Part shown: one piece after another, positions 24,414 to 25,341 of the stretch | How the letters are laid out: every line of letters starts with the position of its first letter | Position numbering within the stretch: position 1 is the stretch's first letter | Source of the DNA: an uncultured Eubacterium sp. | GTDB lineage: Bacteria > Bacillota > Clostridia > Lachnospirales > Lachnospiraceae | Assembly: GCA_910583555.1 (NCBI GenBank) | Contig: CAJTXO010000004.1 | Coordinates: 148,481-173,821, forward strand | Length of the DNA: 25,341 bases | Direction of reading: 5' to 3' | Translations under genes and position numbers: made by a program | The notes under the pieces: generated by a model | What the model was told of the DNA's origin: nothing | Database searches by the model: none | What the model saw: only the letters and a program-made list of their open reading frames with translations

Positions 24414-24442
24414 TATATAATGAAAACGAATTAGTTTGGCAA
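24414..24442 (-). promoter_or_regulatory. predicted promoter of the sigma-factor operon
   Basis: On the minus strand TTGCCA (24437-24442) and TATATA (24414-24419) are 17 bases apart. The transcript would start near 24407, about 15 bases before the GTG. It looks like a sigma-A promoter. An additional autoregulated ECF promoter was not recognised. Confidence 0.65.
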
Positions 24443-24551
24443 AATGTCCATAATAATAATTATATCTTAAACCATACCATAAGATTTTTCAAAGCATAGT
24501 ACCTGCTATGTCTAGAAAGCTTTGACTTTGGATCTAAAAATTGAAAACTAC

Positions 24552-24580
24552 TTGAAAAGCCTTTGAAGATGTGCTAAAGT
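24552..24580 (+). promoter_or_regulatory. predicted extended -10 promoter of the antitoxin-like gene
   Basis: TTGAAA (24552-24557) and TAAAGT (24575-24580) are 17 bases apart, with TG one base before the -10 box (TGcTAAAGT). Transcripts would start near 24587, giving a leader of about 113 bases before the ATG at 24700. Confidence 0.7.
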
Positions 24581-24584
24581 GAGC

Positions 24585-24707
24585 ATGGAAAAGGAGTTGC
24601 CGCCCACAAAGTGGTTGACCTCCCGAAATAGTGTTTACAAAATAAACCTACCCGCACCGGTCAACTACAAGGTGAATTTAGAAAGAGAGGGCGCAAGAAA
24701 TGAGTAA
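24585..24707 (+). promoter_or_regulatory. structured leader, also an open 40-codon frame, before the antitoxin-like gene
   Basis: This stretch can fold in nested helices. P1 pairs 24597-24605 with 24689-24696 (eight pairs with one bulged C). P2 pairs 24611-24620 with 24659-24668 (ten pairs, one G-U). P3 is a small hairpin, gttta-caaaa-taaac (24633-24647). The 3' strand of P1 takes up the GGG next to the GAGAGG ribosome binding site of the ATG at 24700. The same bases are one open frame, ATG 24585 to TAA 24705-24707, starting MEKELPPTKWLTSRN and overlapping the antitoxin start by eight bases. No good ribosome binding site precedes that ATG, and the predicted transcript start falls at it, so an RNA role is preferred over a peptide role. 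Confidence 0.55.
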
Positions 24708-24918
24708 CAAAGAAAGAGCAATGCAGTTATTGGAGGATATACCAGAAAATAAATTGGTTTTTATTGTAGATATGCTGGAAAATATAAAAGCATATGAAGG
24801 AGAAGAAATAGAGCCTGATGAGTGGGATTTGGAAATGATTGAACATGCAAAAAGAGAAAATGACGGTCACGGAATCCCAATAGAAACACTAGCGGAAGAA
24901 TTGGGGATAACATTATGA
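24700..24918 (+). CDS. antitoxin-like protein (RelB/Phd-type accessory), orphaned
   Basis: A 72-residue acidic protein starting MSNKERAMQLLEDIPENKLV with FIVDMLENIKAYEGEEIEPD in the middle and a C-terminal helix (ETLAEELGI). The order of an N-terminal helical dimerisation part and a flexible acidic C-terminus containing EPDEWDLEMIEHAKREND is typical of small Firmicutes antitoxins paired with RelE/ParE-type toxins. It lies in AT-rich DNA unlike the genes to its left. Its stop overlaps an ATG (ATGA) that opens a frame of only four codons, where a toxin gene would be expected. GAGAGG lies about eight to ten bases before the ATG. The assignment rests on pattern recall, so other DNA-binding roles remain possible. 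Confidence 0.7.
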   Translation: MSNKERAMQLLEDIPENKLVFIVDMLENIKAYEGEEIEPDEWDLEMIEHAKRENDGHGIPIETLAEELGITL

Positions 24919-24929
24919 AAGAATGGTAA
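24915..24929 (+). pseudogene. four-codon stub where a toxin gene would start
   Basis: ATG at 24915 overlaps the antitoxin stop as ATGA, the usual toxin-antitoxin coupling, but the frame reads only Met-Lys-Glu-Trp before TAA at 24927-24929. No toxin sequence follows on the plus strand. It is best read as the leftover 5' end of a deleted toxin gene; chance is the alternative. Confidence 0.4.
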
Positions 24930-25214
24930 TTCTCCAATTCCTTCCACAGCAAATCCAAACACTTAATATATTCGTCTCGAGAAAAGAAGCATCCTTTACC
25001 TCTTTCATCCAATTTGGCAAATGCCATCAATAAGTCATCGCCATTCCAAATCCAAATGCAAAGATAAATACTGTCCGCATACAGAACCTGGATTAATATC
25101 TGCTATTGCGCTACCTATTTTTTGTGTTGTAAAACACTCATCAAAATTGATAACTCTCTTGCAATTCCTCTTTTTAAATATATTTCCATACTCAATTCTG
25201 ATTGAATAATTTTG
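24930..25214 (-). pseudogene. frame-broken remnant of an unrecognised gene
   Basis: On the minus strand two frames look coding in turn. From 25214 to 25035 one frame reads with KRVINFDECFTTQKIGSAIA and then stops at TGA; it has no start codon and is closed upstream by a TAA at 25215-25217. From about 25102 to 24930 the neighbouring frame reads IYLCIWIWNGDDLLMAFAKL and on through SRDEYIKCLDLLWKELENYH. Joining them by one shift near 25070-25095 gives a continuous, protein-like product of about 90 residues. The end of the second frame runs into the antitoxin region without a natural stop. No family was recognised. Confidence 0.4.
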
Positions 25215-25242
25215 TTAATAAATACATCAATTGATGTATAAT
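25212..25242 (+). promoter_or_regulatory. palindromic operator-like promoter pointing out of the window
   Basis: ATACATCAATTGATGTAT (25222-25239) is a perfect 18-base palindrome. TATAAT (25237-25242) overlaps its right edge, and TTGTTA (25212-25217) stands 19 bases before it. A repressor bound to the palindrome would block this promoter. No gene follows inside the remaining 99 bases. Confidence 0.55.
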
Positions 25243-25290
25243 AGTTTCAGTAATAGAAATCAAAGACAACAAACATCTTATCACATGTAC

Positions 25291-25320
25291 CTTGCTACGA
25301 AAATATAACTCGTAGCCAAG
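25291..25320. other. hairpin near the right edge
   Basis: CTTGCTACGA (25291-25300) pairs with TCGTAGCCAAG (25310-25320): ten pairs with one bulged C and a nine-base AT-rich loop. No T-run follows. It could be a leader hairpin of the transcript from the palindromic promoter, or part of a recombination site. Confidence 0.5.
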
Positions 25321-25341
25321 AACTGAACCTTGACAACAAAT

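Noticed and set aside
24597..24696. Leader as an integron attC site
   Set aside because: The arms lack the GTTRRRY/RYYYAAC core placement, and no integrase or cassette array is near.
25021..25209. Plus-strand 62-codon frame near the right edge
   Set aside because: No ribosome binding site and an unlikely composition. The minus strand reads more like protein.
1..25341. CRISPR arrays, tRNA genes, rRNA genes or transposase genes
   Set aside because: None were found on reading both strands. The repeats present are coding tandem repeats or single dyads.

Overview
The window looks like a chromosomal segment of a Lachnospiraceae-type member of the class Clostridia. This is inferred from gene order and family content: dgt-dnaG-rpoD-trmK in one run, a class A RNase P RNA, a DUF4321-type membrane protein, a DUF5685-type protein beside a J-domain protein, and a sigma-factor/anti-sigma/lipoprotein/permease operon. 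Most of the window is moderately GC-rich. The last ~0.95 kb is visibly AT-richer.

Layout. 1-3.4 kb (minus strand): a hypothetical protein, then a tightly overlapping four-gene cluster (zinc-ribbon membrane protein, DUF5685-like protein, J-domain protein with a Cys-rich tail, membrane protein). A 62-bp perfect-looking dyad lies upstream of it. 3.5-7.9 kb (minus): cardiolipin synthase, ruvA, ruvB, a 70-residue membrane protein and a cation diffusion facilitator. 8.1-9.3 kb (plus): a YprB-type RNase H-fold exonuclease. 9.4-18.9 kb (minus): a long run read as dgt, dnaG, rpoD, trmK, a TGS-domain nucleoside kinase, rnpB, an M29 aminopeptidase and purE. It covers dNTP control, replication priming, the main sigma factor, tRNA modification and tRNA 5' processing. 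19.0-19.3 kb (plus): a DUF4321-type protein, whose 3' end is part of a 116-bp tandem duplication shared with the convergent gene. 19.4-24.4 kb (minus): a four-gene operon of ECF-like sigma factor, DUF4179-like anti-sigma factor, putative lipoprotein and a large duplicated ABC-2-like permease. All its genes overlap, and a good promoter lies in front of it.

24.4-25.3 kb: an AT-rich accessory edge with an antitoxin-like gene whose partner is reduced to a four-codon stub, a strong extended -10 promoter, a 5' leader that is both an open 40-codon frame and foldable into nested helices covering the ribosome binding site, a frame-broken gene remnant, and a palindromic operator-like promoter pointing out of the window.

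The most interesting parts are the antitoxin leader, the sigma/permease operon with its in-gene hexapeptide repeats, the duplication that separates two convergent gene ends, and the orphan dyad at 3.4 kb. No complete new defence or biosynthetic system is visible. Start codons were moved in many genes where a ribosome binding site clearly favours an internal codon; these are noted in the entries.
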